Shown in pieces: positions 7,423 through 16,914 of a stretch of DNA of 64,000 bases. Source of the stretch: an uncultured bacterium (GTDB lineage: Bacteria > Bacteroidota > Rhodothermia > Rhodothermales > Rubricoccaceae); the NCBI GenBank assembly GCA_947493945.1, contig CANLSR010000006.1:1-64000 (forward strand), read 5' to 3'. Under the pieces are notes generated by a model that saw only the letters and a program-made list of their open reading frames with translations, did not search any database and was not told the origin of the DNA. The translations under genes were made by a program, and so were the position numbers. Within the stretch, counting starts at the first letter, position 1. Each line of letters begins with the position of its first letter.

Positions 7423-10400
7423 ATGGACCGCTTGGACTTTTCCGCCGTCGCCGTCAAGACGTTCTACGGCCAGCCGATGCCGGGGCTCGCGGCCGACGGC
7501 CTGGGGCCGGGCGTCAACGTGGTGTACGGGCCGAACGGGCAGGGCAAGACCACGCTGGCGCGCGCGCTCCACGGCGCCCTGTGGCCGGAGACGGTCGCGG
7601 ACGCCCGGCCGACGTACGCGGCCGCGTTCCACGTCGCCGGGGACGACTGGCAGGTCGAGTTCGACGCCGGCGTGCCGCGCTACCGGCGCGGGTCGGAACC
7701 GGCCGACCGGCTCCCGCTGCCCGACGCGAGCTACCGCGACCGCTACGAGCTGTCGCTGCGCGACCTGCTGCTGGCCGACGGCGACGCCTTTGCCGAGGTC
7801 GTCCGCCGCGACGCCGTCGGGGGCGTCGACCTGGACCAGGCACGGAACCGGCTGGGTTTTAAGGCCGCGCCCAGCCAGCGGCTCAAGGTCACCACCGAGG
7901 CCGAGGAAGCGGCGCGCGGCGTCCAGCGCCGCCAGCACCAGCTCGGCGCCCTCCGCGCTCGGGAGCAGTCGCTGGGCGAGATCGCCGACCGCGCCGCCGA
8001 GGCCACCGACTCCGCCGAACTGGCCGAGCTGTACCGGCTGCTCGACGAGGCCCACGACCGCACCGAGGCCGCCGACGCCGCCGACCGCGTCGTGGCCGGC
8101 TTCGCGCCCGCGCTGGCGGCCGTCGCCGCCGACACGCAGGGGCGCTACGACGAGCACGCCATCGCCGTCCGCCGGGCCGACGCGCGGCGCAGCGCCGCCG
8201 AGGCCGCGCGGTCCCACGCGCGCGCCGAGCTGGCGGCCCAGGGCTGGGACGAGGTGGCTCTGCCCGAGACGGCCGAGGTCGAGTCACGCGCGAGAGAGAT
8301 CGAGGCCGCGACACGCGCCCTGGAGGACGCCGAGCGGACGCGCGCCGCCGCCGCCGAGCGCGAGCGCCAGGCGCGCGAGGCGCTGGGCGGCCACATCGAC
8401 GTGGCGCCGACGGTCGACATCGGAGCCCTCGGTGACGTGGCCGCGTTCGTCCGCCAGGCCGGCACGCTTCGCGGGCGCCGGACCGAGCTGGAGGCCCGTC
8501 TGCTGGCCGCAAAGTCTCGCATCAACGCCGTCCGCTTCCACGACGCAGGCGAGCTGGGCCGCGCCGCCGATCAGCTGCGCCGCTGGCTGGCGCACACCGT
8601 CGAGGCCGAGAACCGTCCGGTGGGATTGCAGCCGCTGCCCGTCTGGATCGGCGCCGCCGTGCTGGCGGCCGCCGCGGCCGCGCTGGGCGTCTGGCTGGCG
8701 CCGGGCGCGTGGTGGCTGCTGCTGGGCGCCGCCGCGCTGGCGGCCGTGGCCGCCGCGCTGGACCGGACGGCCGAGGCCACCGAGACCCCCGCCGCCGACG
8801 CTCGGCAGGCGTTCGACGCCCTGCCCGTGCCGGGCCCGACTGAGTGGACGCCGGCCGAGGTCCAGAAAAAGCTGGACGCCATCGAGCGCCAGATGCTCGA
8901 CCAGAAGGAGCGCGAGATGTGGCGGGCCTCCATCGACGAGATCGAGCGGAACCTGGCCGCCGTCGACGCCGACCGCCAGCCGCTCGACGCCGAGGCGGCC
9001 CGCATCAGCGACGCCCTCGGCGTCGACACGCCGGACTCGCCCGAGACGCTCCACCTGCTCGCGCGCTCCATCCTGGCCTGGCAGAGCGCCGCCCGCGACC
9101 TGGGCGTCGCCGACGCCGCCCGCGATCAGGCTCGGGACGCGCTCCAAGCATCGCTCGACCGGTTCAACCACGCCCTAGACGGCCTCCCCGTCGAGCACGC
9201 GACCGACGCCGCCAGCGCGGCGGGCGTCGTGGCTCGCCTGGCGCGCGAGGCGACCGAGCGCGACCGGCTCCGCGCCGAGGTGGCCCGGCTGGACCAGAGC
9301 GCTGGTCAGGCCGGGGAGCAAGTGCGCGAGGCCGAGCGTGCGCGCGACGCGTTCCTGTCCCGGCTGGGGCTGGCGGAGCCGGCCGACGAGGGCATCGCGG
9401 CACTCGTGGCCGAACATCCAACCTACACGGCCGCCGTCGAGGAGGCCGCCCGCGCCCGCGCCGTCGCCGAGGAAGCCACCACGCGCGCCCGCTCCCACAG
9501 CCGCTACACCGACGCCGCTGGCGCCCTGGACCGGCCGGCCCTAACCGCCGCCCGGTCGGTCGCCCAGGCTCGGGCCGCCCGCCGCGACGAGTGGCTGGAG
9601 GAGAAGGCACAGATCCAAGCGCTCGTCGGCGAGGCCCGCCGCGCCTCGGCGCTCGCGGCAGCGCACGCCGAGCACGCCCGGGCCCTCGACGCGCTCGAAG
9701 ACCGCTACCACAGCCAGGCCGACGCGCTCGTCGGCCACGCGCTGGCAGACTACGTGGAAGAGGAGACGCGCGACCAGCACCTGCCCGTCGTGTTCAAGCG
9801 CGCCCGCGAGGTGCTGGCGGAGATCACCGACGACCGCTTCCGGCTCGACTTCGACGAGGACGAGGGCACGTTCCAGGCCTTCGACGCCGTCCGAGGCCGC
9901 GTGTACGGGCTGGACGAGCTGTCGTCCGGCACGCGGCTTCAGTTGCTGCTGGCCGTCCGGCTGGCGTTCGCGGAGCAGCAGGAGGTGGGCGTGCGGCTGC
10001 CCATCCTGCTCGACGAGGCGCTCGCCAACTCCGACGACGAGCGCGCCGGGGCCATCGTGGAGGCCGTGCTCCGGCTGTGCCGCCAGGGCCGCCAGGTGTT
10101 CTACTTTACGGCCCAGGCCGAGGAAGTCGCCAAGTGGCGCCGCCTGGCCGACCAGCACCCCGACGTCGAGTGCCGCTTTGTCGGCCTCCCCAACGCCGAC
10201 GCCTTGGTCGCCGTCGACCTAGAAACCACGCCCGCCAGCGAGACCACGCGCCGCGTGCCCGACGTCGACGGCCGGTCGATGGACGCCTACGCCGGCGCCG
10301 TCGGCGTGCCGCCGTGGACGGGCTGGGACGCCCTCGCGTCGCTCCACGTCTGGTACCTGCTCGACACCCCTGAGGAGGTCCGCGCGTGCCTGCGCCGCGG

Positions 10401-10872
10401 CTACGCCACCTGGGGCCAGCTCGCCTCGGCCGCCGAGCGCGGCAAGCCCGTTCCGGTCGAGGACTGGGACCGCGTCCAGCGCCGCGCCGCCGCGGTCGGG
10501 GCGTGGCAGCAGGCCTGGCGCCAGGGCCGCGGCCGCCGCGTCGACCGGGCCGCGTTGGAGGCGGCCGGCGCCGTCACTCATGCGTTCATCGACGAGCTAG
10601 ACGCGGTGTGCGGCGACAGCGGCGGCGACGCTCAGGAGCTCCTGGAGTGCCTGGAGCGCGGCGAGGTGGTCCGCTTCCAGGACCGCCAGGTCGAGCGTCT
10701 GGAAGCCCACCTCGCCGACGGCGGCTACCTCTCGCCCGACCCGCGCCTGCCCGAGCCCGAGATCCGCCGCCGCGTCGCCGAGGCCGTGCCCCACGCCGAC
10801 GCCACCGAGGACGCGTTCGCCGTGCTCGCCCGCGTCCGCCAGCGGGCCGAGGCGCTGGCGGCGGACGTCTGA
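7423..10872 (+). CDS. SbcC/YhaN-like AAA ATPase with long coiled coil
   Basis: 1149 residues. Walker A GPNGQGKTT is at about residues 36-44. A very long Ala/Arg/Glu-rich coiled coil follows, interrupted near residues 405-450 by two hydrophobic stretches, as in YhaN proteins. The C-terminal ATPase half carries the ABC-type signature LSSGT (about 833) and Walker B LPILLDEAL (about 860-868). A further 200 or so residues after the ATPase, containing LDTPEEVRACLRRGYATWGQL, look like an extra helical module. It should pair with the upstream nuclease to process DNA ends. The stop lies inside a hairpin. Confidence 0.85.
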   Translation: MDRLDFSAVAVKTFYGQPMPGLAADGLGPGVNVVYGPNGQGKTTLARALHGALWPETVADARPTYAAAFHVAGDDWQVEFDAGVPRYRRGSEPADRLPLPDASYRDRYELSLRDLLLADGDAFAEVVRRDAVGGVDLDQARNRLGFKAAPSQRLKVTTEAEEAARGVQRRQHQLGALRAREQSLGEIADRAAEATDSAELAELYRLLDEAHDRTEAADAADRVVAGFAPALAAVAADTQGRYDEHAIAVRRADARRSAAEAARSHARAELAAQGWDEVALPETAEVESRAREIEAATRALEDAERTRAAAAERERQAREALGGHIDVAPTVDIGALGDVAAFVRQAGTLRGRRTELEARLLAAKSRINAVRFHDAGELGRAADQLRRWLAHTVEAENRPVGLQPLPVWIGAAVLAAAAAALGVWLAPGAWWLLLGAAALAAVAAALDRTAEATETPAADARQAFDALPVPGPTEWTPAEVQKKLDAIERQMLDQKEREMWRASIDEIERNLAAVDADRQPLDAEAARISDALGVDTPDSPETLHLLARSILAWQSAARDLGVADAARDQARDALQASLDRFNHALDGLPVEHATDAASAAGVVARLAREATERDRLRAEVARLDQSAGQAGEQVREAERARDAFLSRLGLAEPADEGIAALVAEHPTYTAAVEEAARARAVAEEATTRARSHSRYTDAAGALDRPALTAARSVAQARAARRDEWLEEKAQIQALVGEARRASALAAAHAEHARALDALEDRYHSQADALVGHALADYVEEETRDQHLPVVFKRAREVLAEITDDRFRLDFDEDEGTFQAFDAVRGRVYGLDELSSGTRLQLLLAVRLAFAEQQEVGVRLPILLDEALANSDDERAGAIVEAVLRLCRQGRQVFYFTAQAEEVAKWRRLADQHPDVECRFVGLPNADALVAVDLETTPASETTRRVPDVDGRSMDAYAGAVGVPPWTGWDALASLHVWYLLDTPEEVRACLRRGYATWGQLASAAERGKPVPVEDWDRVQRRAAAVGAWQQAWRQGRGRRVDRAALEAAGAVTHAFIDELDAVCGDSGGDAQELLECLERGEVVRFQDRQVERLEAHLADGGYLSPDPRLPEPEIRRRVAEAVPHADATEDAFAVLARVRQRAEALAADV

Positions 10873-10897
10873 TCTGGGAGTTGGTACCTCAGATCAG
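10869..10897 (+). terminator. Hairpin overlapping the ATPase stop codon
   Basis: CTGATCTG (10869-10876) pairs with CAGATCAG (10890-10897), extended by GG/CC across a bulge. The TGA stop (10870-10872) lies in the 5' arm. No T-tract follows. Confidence 0.5.
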
Positions 10898-11283
10898 AGG
10901 TCGTTTGGCGTCAGGCCCGTTCGTTTCGCGACGCGTGACAACATTCGCGGGCCGATTCCTACGTTGTCGTGGAAAGCGTCCTCGGTCGGTTCGTTCGGTC
11001 TACGGTCCGTCGCCGCGTGGCCACGGACCGGCAAGCTGTTGCACCACGCTGCCCACACCGGGCGGACGCTGAGGTCGACCCCGCGGGTGTCCACGCGCCC
11101 ACGGACGCGCTCGGCGCCGTCCGTTTCCTCCAGCAGGGTGGCCTTGGACTCGGGGCCCCACCGCCGAGCGGGACGCGTCGGGGGCCTCCGGCTCTCCGAG
11201 GGGGCCGCGCCCGGCGGGCGGAGCGCCTCGGCGGGCGGGGAAGCTGCGCGTGGGCGACCTTCCCCTGACACCCTGGCCTCCCC
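10898..11283. other. Non-coding gap, nothing recognised
   Basis: About 390 bp between the ATPase gene and the next small gene. It contains a TACGTTGT box at 10960-10967, directly before a weak GTG-started frame (10969-11268) whose composition does not look like a protein of this genome. I found no RNA gene or clear gene remnant. Confidence 0.45.
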
Positions 11284-11625
11284 ATGCTCCGCAACGCCTT
11301 TACGCCGCCCTGCGGCTTCGACCTCTCGACCACCACCGTCGCCAGCGCAAGCGGGCTGGCGGCCATCGCGTACTGGGGCTACCGGCTGGTGCTCCACCCC
11401 GACGGCTCCCACTTCGTCCACGAGACGTACTACGACGCGCGCGAGGGGCTGCTGGGGATCGCGCGGGCGCCGGCCCGGCCCTGCGGCGACTCCGCGGCCG
11501 ACGTCCGCGACGCGCTGGCGCGGATGGACGAGGGGCTGTCGGAGCCGACGCTGCGCCTCCTCGACTTCGCCGCCGAGCCCGAGAGCGCCTCGGGCGACGG
11601 GGCCAGCGGCGAGCCGATGCTCTAG
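11284..11625 (+). CDS. Hypothetical protein (113 aa)
   Basis: A 113-residue protein starting at ATG 11284 after a pyrimidine-rich leader. It has no signal peptide or clear membrane helix, and no family I recognise. The part around WGYRLVLHPDGSHFVHETYY looks like a folded beta-rich core, and the last 20 residues are low complexity. Codon use resembles its neighbours (G or C at most third positions), which supports real coding. Its TAG stop lies in the stem of the bidirectional hairpin at 11621-11657, facing the M14 peptidase gene. Confidence 0.6.
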   Translation: MLRNAFTPPCGFDLSTTTVASASGLAAIAYWGYRLVLHPDGSHFVHETYYDAREGLLGIARAPARPCGDSAADVRDALARMDEGLSEPTLRLLDFAAEPESASGDGASGEPML

Positions 11626-11657
11626 CCGCTGGCGGCGGCGGTCCGCCAGCGGCTAGA
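11621..11657. terminator. Bidirectional 15-bp hairpin containing both stop codons
   Basis: TCTAGCCGCTGGCGG (11621-11635) and CCGCCAGCGGCTAGA (11643-11657) form a perfect 15-bp inverted repeat with a 7-nt loop. It embeds the TAG of the plus-strand gene in one arm and the TAG of the minus-strand peptidase in the other. It is built around paired copies of the dispersed repeat. Confidence 0.75.
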
Positions 11658-14217
11658 ACGTCTGGCCGAGGTAGACCGCGTTGAGCAGCAGCCCGTCGGT
11701 CCCCCGCCAGAAGGCGCGGAAGGCCGGGTTGAAGTCCATCAGCACCAAGCGGCCCCGGCCCACCTGGGCGGCCTTGAGGGCCGCGGCGCCGGGCAGCCGC
11801 TCGCGGTTCTGGGCCGAGGCGTAGCCGCTCAGGACGGGCTCCTGGGCGTAGACGCCCACGTTGAGGCCGCTCCCGCTGGCGGCCGGCTCGAACAGGGCCG
11901 AGCCGCTCTTGAACACGGCGACCTGCGCCGGGTAGCCGTACCCGAGCGGGTGCGTCGGGTCGAGGTCCACCTGGAAGATGGAGCCGCCGATGGCCTGGGC
12001 GCCGGCCGCCGCGTCGCGGTCGGCGTAGGGGCGGGCCGTCGAGTCGGCGGGGGCGGGGCGGAGCGGGGCCTCGACCAACCCCGACCGGGCGGCCCAGCGC
12101 GCGCCGCCCTCGACCCCGACCAGCACGCCGCCGCCGCGGACCCAGGAGCGGACGCGCGCCGTCGCCGTCGAGTCGAGGCCGCTGTACCAGCCGTTGGCCA
12201 GCACGAGCGTCGTGTAGGCGTCGAGGTCGGGGAGGGACGAGGCGTCGAGCAGCGACACGGGCTGGCCGAACCGCTCGCTCAGCAGGTGCCACACCTCGCC
12301 GACGCCGTTGGGGTCGGTGCCCTCGCCCGCCAGCAGCGCGACGCGGGGCGCCTCCAGCACGGGCCACGACCGGCTGCCGAGGTCCGCGCCGGAGGGCGTG
12401 AGCCCGGACGCGAGCGCGAACGCCTCGACGTGGTCCTGGGCCACGGCGCGGGCGACGATGGCGTGGACCGAGTCGGCCGGGGCGCCGGCGTTCTGGACCG
12501 GGACCACCAGCGTCCCGCGCTCGAACGACTGGCGGGCGCCGCCGGCGACGGCCTCGAACGGCGACTGGGCCATCCGCACGCGGACGCCGGCCTCCTGGAG
12601 CCGCCGCAGCGCGCGCGGCGCGAAGTAGCGGGTCCAGGGCACGAGGTAGGCCACGCGCGCCCGGCCGCCGACCAGCCGCCCGCCGTCGAACGCCGGGTCG
12701 ACGGCGGCGCCCATGCTCGGCGGGCGGTCCACCTCGGCCGCCTCCGCGCCGTACGCCAGCGGGAAGGTCCACGCCGAGACGTCGTAGAACAGGCTGTCGG
12801 TGTAGGCCAGCGTCCGCTCCATCGCCGCCTGGACGAGCCGGCCCTGGGGCTGGTCGAGCGGGACCACGTAGGCCTGGCCGGCGCGGAACCGGCGACCGTC
12901 CGCGTCCACGTCCTCCGCCAGCTCGAACATCTGGACCCGGCTCCGCGCGAGCGCCTGGGCGAGGGCCTGGCCGCGCGTGCGCCGGCTGTCGAGGGCGATC
13001 AGCCACGCGCCCCGGCCGGGGCGCTCGGCGTAGAAGTCGCGGGCGTGCCGGAGCAGCCGCTCGCGCAGGTCGACGGCCGCGCGCAGCGTCGAGACCGACG
13101 TGGCCAGTTGGTTGCGGACGGTCACGGCGTAGTCCAGCCGCCCGTTCTGGTCCGTGTCCCGGATCAGCGCCCGGCTCGACGCCTGCTCGAACAGGATGCC
13201 GACGCCGCCGTTGATGTCCGGGTAGGTCGACCCCTTGCCGTAGTAGAAGTCGTCGAAGCTCTCCTCGCTGTAGTAGAGCTGGCCGATCCGGTCCAGCTCG
13301 GCGGCGTGGTAGGTCGCGATGGCGCCGGTCAGCTCGAACGTCTGGGCCGGCGTGTTGGGGTTGTTGCGCGACGGGATGCCGGGCTGGAAAAAGAACGTCG
13401 CCTCCGGCCCCATCTCGTGGTGGTCGGTCGTGACCTGGGGCCGCCAGCTGTGCCACCACGCCATCCGCCCCCGGCTCTCCTGGAGCTCGGTCGGCAGCCA
13501 GTCGCGGTTGAGGTCGAACAGGTAGTGGTTGGTCCGGCCGGCGGGCCACGCCTCGCGGTGCTCGCGGCCCGCCGGGTCGGCGACGGGCGCCGCCCCGCGC
13601 CAGCCGTTGACCCAGTCCACGAACCGGTCCCGGCCGTCGGGGTTGAGCAGCGGGTCGATCAAGACGACGGCCTGGTCCAGCTGGCGCTCGACCTCGGCGC
13701 CCTGGGCCGCGGCGAGGTGGTAGAGCCAGACGAGGGACGCCTCGGTCCCCGAGGCCTCGTTGCCGTGGACCGAGTAGCCCTGGTAGACCACGGCCGGCAT
13801 CGCCGCCAGCTCGGCGTCCGACACGCCGCCGGCCGACTCGCTCAGCCGGAGGTTGGCGGCCCGGATCTGGTCCAGCCGGGCCTGGTTCTGGGGCGAGGTC
13901 ACGACGGCGTGGACCAGCCGCCGCCCCTCGTACGTCTCGCCGTGGAACCCGAGCGCCACGCGCGGCGACGCCGCGGCCACGGCCTCGACGTAGCGGACCA
14001 CCTCCTCGGGCCGCGTGTGACGCTCGCCGACCGTGTAGCCGAGCACCTGCTGGGGCGTCGGGACCGCCGGGTCGTAGGACGTGGTCCCGTCGATGGCGTA
14101 CGGCGTGGCGAGCGGGACTTGGGGCTGGGCCGAGCCGCTGGCGGCCGCCGCCAGCGCGGCGAGGGCGAGCAGGGCAGGGCGGACAAGGCCAGGACGGACG
14201 GCGGAGCGAAGGCGCAC
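11653..14217 (-). CDS. Secreted M14-family zinc carboxypeptidase
   Basis: 854 residues, taking GTG at 14217 as the start because it gives an ideal signal peptide (VRPALLALAALAAAASGSAQ). The frame is open far upstream without such a signal. The M14 domain shows the zinc ligands HGNE (about residues 150-153) and a downstream zinc His in TDHHEMGPEATFFFQPG (about 263). LIDPLLNPDGRDRF and LFDLNRDWLPTE are typical of the Bacteroidota M14 subfamily. The C-terminal 400 residues resemble the accessory beta-rich domains of these exported peptidases. It probably degrades external peptides. Confidence 0.87.
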   Translation of the reverse strand: MRLRSAVRPGLVRPALLALAALAAAASGSAQPQVPLATPYAIDGTTSYDPAVPTPQQVLGYTVGERHTRPEEVVRYVEAVAAASPRVALGFHGETYEGRRLVHAVVTSPQNQARLDQIRAANLRLSESAGGVSDAELAAMPAVVYQGYSVHGNEASGTEASLVWLYHLAAAQGAEVERQLDQAVVLIDPLLNPDGRDRFVDWVNGWRGAAPVADPAGREHREAWPAGRTNHYLFDLNRDWLPTELQESRGRMAWWHSWRPQVTTDHHEMGPEATFFFQPGIPSRNNPNTPAQTFELTGAIATYHAAELDRIGQLYYSEESFDDFYYGKGSTYPDINGGVGILFEQASSRALIRDTDQNGRLDYAVTVRNQLATSVSTLRAAVDLRERLLRHARDFYAERPGRGAWLIALDSRRTRGQALAQALARSRVQMFELAEDVDADGRRFRAGQAYVVPLDQPQGRLVQAAMERTLAYTDSLFYDVSAWTFPLAYGAEAAEVDRPPSMGAAVDPAFDGGRLVGGRARVAYLVPWTRYFAPRALRRLQEAGVRVRMAQSPFEAVAGGARQSFERGTLVVPVQNAGAPADSVHAIVARAVAQDHVEAFALASGLTPSGADLGSRSWPVLEAPRVALLAGEGTDPNGVGEVWHLLSERFGQPVSLLDASSLPDLDAYTTLVLANGWYSGLDSTATARVRSWVRGGGVLVGVEGGARWAARSGLVEAPLRPAPADSTARPYADRDAAAGAQAIGGSIFQVDLDPTHPLGYGYPAQVAVFKSGSALFEPAASGSGLNVGVYAQEPVLSGYASAQNRERLPGAAALKAAQVGRGRLVLMDFNPAFRAFWRGTDGLLLNAVYLGQTF

Positions 14218-14238
14218 AGGACGAGGGGGAGGGGGGCC

Positions 14239-14246
14239 GAAACCTA
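14239..14246 (-). promoter_or_regulatory. Candidate -7 element of the M14 peptidase gene
   Basis: Reads TAGGTTTC on the minus strand, 21 nt upstream of the chosen GTG start, a close match to TAnnTTTG. Its position also supports the choice of start. Confidence 0.55.
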
Positions 14247-14376
14247 GCGCCGCTGCCACCTGCGGCGCTCCGTCGTTTGCCTGACTCCATCCGCACGCTC
14301 CCATTCGGGTTGTGTGAACTGAAAGGGTCCGAGACGGCCGAGGGAACAGGGACCCCGGCCCCTCGATACCTGGCCC

Positions 14377-14649
14377 ATGCTTCGCTGGACGTTCCTGCTC
14401 CTGGGTGTGCTGCTCTCGTTCGGGAGCACGGCCTCGGTAGTGGCGGCCCAATCCCGCGTCCCAGACGGCGAGCACGCGACGTTGCCCAGTCCTGCCAGTG
14501 GCTCGGAGGAGATCGCGGAGGAGGAAGAGGCCGCGCTCGGTGAGGCCCCATCTCTTCAGGACGCGACCCCGCGTCCCCCGCTGGCGGACCACCTGGCGAC
14601 GGCCTTGAGCCCGTCCGCCCCGCCGTTGACGCGCCCGCCTCGGCGCTAG
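14377..14649 (+). CDS. Small secreted hypothetical protein (90 aa)
   Basis: 90 residues. A clear N-terminal signal sequence (MLRWTFLLLGVLLSFGSTAS) with likely cleavage after VVAA precedes an acidic, proline-rich mature part of about 65 residues with no recognisable domain. Its coding status rests on the signal peptide, good codon use and location in an otherwise empty gap. It could be a periplasmic or surface peptide. No partner is suggested by context. Confidence 0.5.
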   Translation: MLRWTFLLLGVLLSFGSTASVVAAQSRVPDGEHATLPSPASGSEEIAEEEEAALGEAPSLQDATPRPPLADHLATALSPSAPPLTRPPRR

Positions 14650-14793
14650 CTGGGCTCCGGCCCCTGGTTTCGTAGCGGCCCGTGGTGGCCGCCTCCGCGC
14701 TCGGCCGGCGAGCGCGATCCCCTGTGGTTTGTGGAGTCCAGATGGTTGGGCTCCGTCCCTCTGCCGGATCCGTCCGGCGCACTCTCTTTTGAC

Positions 14794-15534
14794 ATGAACA
14801 CCCCCCGACTCATCCTCCTCTGTGCCCTCGTTGCCGCCAGCGGCACGGCCGTTCAAGCCCAGGCCTACGACCCGACCGTCGCGCTGACGGCCGAGACTCA
14901 AGCCGCGCTCACGCCGATGGAGGTCGTCCAACGCCTGAAAGACGGCAACCAGCGGTTCGTCGCCGGCCAGGCGGTCTCGCGCGACTTTCTGAGCCAAGTC
15001 CGCGAGACGGCCGGTGGCCAGTACCCGATGGCTACCGTCCTGGGCTGCATCGACAGCCGTGTGCCCCACGAGATCGTCTTCGACAAGGGCGTCGGCGACA
15101 TCTTCTCGGCGCGCGTGGCCGGCAACTTCGTCAACACCGACATCCTGGGCTCGCTGGAGTTCGCGACGGCCGTGGCCGGCTCCAAAGTGATCGTGGTCCT
15201 GGGGCACACCGAGTGCGGGGCCGTCAAGGGCGCTTGTGACCACGTCGAGCTGGGGAACCTAACGGCGACGCTGTCCAACATCGCCCCGGCCGTCTACGCC
15301 GTGGGCGACGCCGTGCCGGGCGAGCGGTCGTCCCAGAACAAGGACTACGTCCAGGCCGTGGCGCACGAGAACGTCGAGATGACCGTCCGCAACGTGGTCG
15401 AGCGGAGCCCGGTGATGCACGACCTGGTCGAGGCGGGCAGCCTGATCGTGATCGGCGCCATGCACAACGTGGCCACGGGCGAGGTCGAGTTCTTCGACGA
15501 CTCGATGGTCTCGGCCGAGACCATCGGCGACTAG
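14794..15534 (+). CDS. Periplasmic beta-carbonic anhydrase
   Basis: 246 residues from ATG 14794. The N-terminal signal peptide (LILLCALVAASGTAVQA) implies export, which is less common for the beta class. The catalytic zinc set is complete: Cys85 and the Asp87-Arg89 dyad in CIDSR, and His138 and Cys141 in GHTECGA. It interconverts CO2 and bicarbonate outside the inner membrane. A porin gene follows, and SbtA, SbtB and a second cytosolic carbonic anhydrase lie 4-5 kb downstream, so it may supply bicarbonate for uptake. Confidence 0.9.
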   Translation: MNTPRLILLCALVAASGTAVQAQAYDPTVALTAETQAALTPMEVVQRLKDGNQRFVAGQAVSRDFLSQVRETAGGQYPMATVLGCIDSRVPHEIVFDKGVGDIFSARVAGNFVNTDILGSLEFATAVAGSKVIVVLGHTECGAVKGACDHVELGNLTATLSNIAPAVYAVGDAVPGERSSQNKDYVQAVAHENVEMTVRNVVERSPVMHDLVEAGSLIVIGAMHNVATGEVEFFDDSMVSAETIGD

Positions 15535-15737
15535 ACGCGCGCGCCGTCCGCCAGCGGCCCGGGGCGCTCCACGCGAGGCCCCGGGCCGTTTTGGGTTTAC
15601 GGGCTCTCGCTCAGCTGGCGGTGGACGGCGGCGTGGGGTCGGGGCGTGTTTCCATCACAACCTCGCGGACTGAGGGGGCGTCCGGGGTGCGGCGGGGTCC
15701 CAGCGCGTGTAGTCTTCGGCTCCGCCTCGCGCCGCCT

Positions 15738-16823
15738 ATGTCTGCCCGTACGCTCCTGACCGCCGCCGCGCTGGCGCTCGCCGTGGGCGCGTCTTCGGCG
15801 CACGCCCAGCCGCTCCGCCTCGGCCCCGACGTCACGCTCGCGCTGAGCGGCGGCGTCCAGCCCCGCGTGAGCTTGGGCGTCGAAGAAACCGACGACACCC
15901 AGCGGCTCGGGTTCGGGCTCCGCCGCGCGCGGCTCCAGTTCCGGGTCGCGCTCCGGGACCGGTTCGGGTTGGAGTACGACCTGGACGCGACGCCGGGCGA
16001 CGTCCGGAGCGTCGACCTGTTCGCGTTCGCCGACCTGGGCGACCGCGTCCAACTCCGCGCCGGCCGCCTGCCGCCGGCCCAGCCCCGCGCCTTCGCGCCG
16101 ACGTCCTACAGCCGCATCGACGCCGTCGACCGGGCCGCCGTCGCCGAGCGCTGGGCCGACGGGACGATCGGCTCGGCCGGCCGCGATCTAGGCGTGGACG
16201 TGACGGCGCTGCTAGGGCGGACGGAGCTGGCGCTCACGGTCCACAACGGGACCGGCGGGTTCTCTCGCGAGGTCGACAACTTCCGCGAGAGCAACTCGGC
16301 CCCGTCCGTGACGCGCGGCACCGACCGGGCGGCGCTGGCCGTCAGCGGCTCGGCGCACCACGAGGCCGGCTCGGGCGTCTCGTTCGGGGGCTTCGCCAGC
16401 GCCAGCGCGAGGGGCAACGAGCGGACGGCGCTGGGCGAGGCCGAGCGCGGCTACGCGACCGCCGGCGGCCACCTCTACTGGGGCGAGCGGCCGGGGAGCC
16501 AGCCGGTCCGTGTCAAGCTGGACGCCGTCGGAACGGCCTACGAGTCCGTCGGCGACGTCCGCCAGCGGGCGGCGGGCGTGGCGCTCTTGGGCGCGGCGCG
16601 CGTGCTGGGTCACGGCGAGGCGTTCGCCCGCGCCGAGCACTACTGGGCCGACGTCGACGCGCAAGGGACGACGTTCGGCACGGCGGGCCTGAGCTACAGC
16701 CCCAGCGCCGCGTTCGGACGCGACTACCGCGACGCCCGCCTGACGCTGGCGTACACCGTCCGTCGGGACCCGTCGGGCGACCTGGGCCACCTGACGGTGC
16801 TCCAGGGCCAGATCATCTTCTAG
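15738..16823 (+). CDS. Phosphate-selective porin-like outer-membrane beta-barrel
   Basis: 361 residues from ATG 15738. The signal peptide (LLTAAALALAVGASSAHAQ) is followed by alternating beta strands rich in Arg, Gly and aromatic residues, and the chain ends in a strand with terminal Phe, as expected for an outer-membrane barrel. The opening SGGVQPRVSLGVEETDDTQ and FGLRRARLQFR resemble the OprO/OprP porin family. It is probably a 16-18-stranded anion channel. Between a periplasmic carbonic anhydrase and a bicarbonate transporter, passage of bicarbonate or another anion is an attractive inference only. Confidence 0.75.
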   Translation: MSARTLLTAAALALAVGASSAHAQPLRLGPDVTLALSGGVQPRVSLGVEETDDTQRLGFGLRRARLQFRVALRDRFGLEYDLDATPGDVRSVDLFAFADLGDRVQLRAGRLPPAQPRAFAPTSYSRIDAVDRAAVAERWADGTIGSAGRDLGVDVTALLGRTELALTVHNGTGGFSREVDNFRESNSAPSVTRGTDRAALAVSGSAHHEAGSGVSFGGFASASARGNERTALGEAERGYATAGGHLYWGERPGSQPVRVKLDAVGTAYESVGDVRQRAAGVALLGAARVLGHGEAFARAEHYWADVDAQGTTFGTAGLSYSPSAAFGRDYRDARLTLAYTVRRDPSGDLGHLTVLQGQIIF

Positions 16824-16914
16824 AGCCGTCCGCTGGCGGTCCGGCCGGCCGGCTCGCAACCGGCGCGCCGCGGCCCGGCGCCGCGCTCCACCCTCCACTC
16901 AACCCGCCTCCCCG

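Noticed and set aside
10969..11268. 99-codon GTG frame right after a TACGTTGT box
   Set aside because: Arg/Pro-rich composition, no domain, weak third-position G+C and no neighbour support. Left as non-coding.
11950..14247. 765-codon plus-strand frame antisense to the M14 peptidase
   Set aside because: No start signals or recognisable motifs; the minus-strand peptidase has a signal peptide and zinc motifs. High G+C produces long antisense frames.
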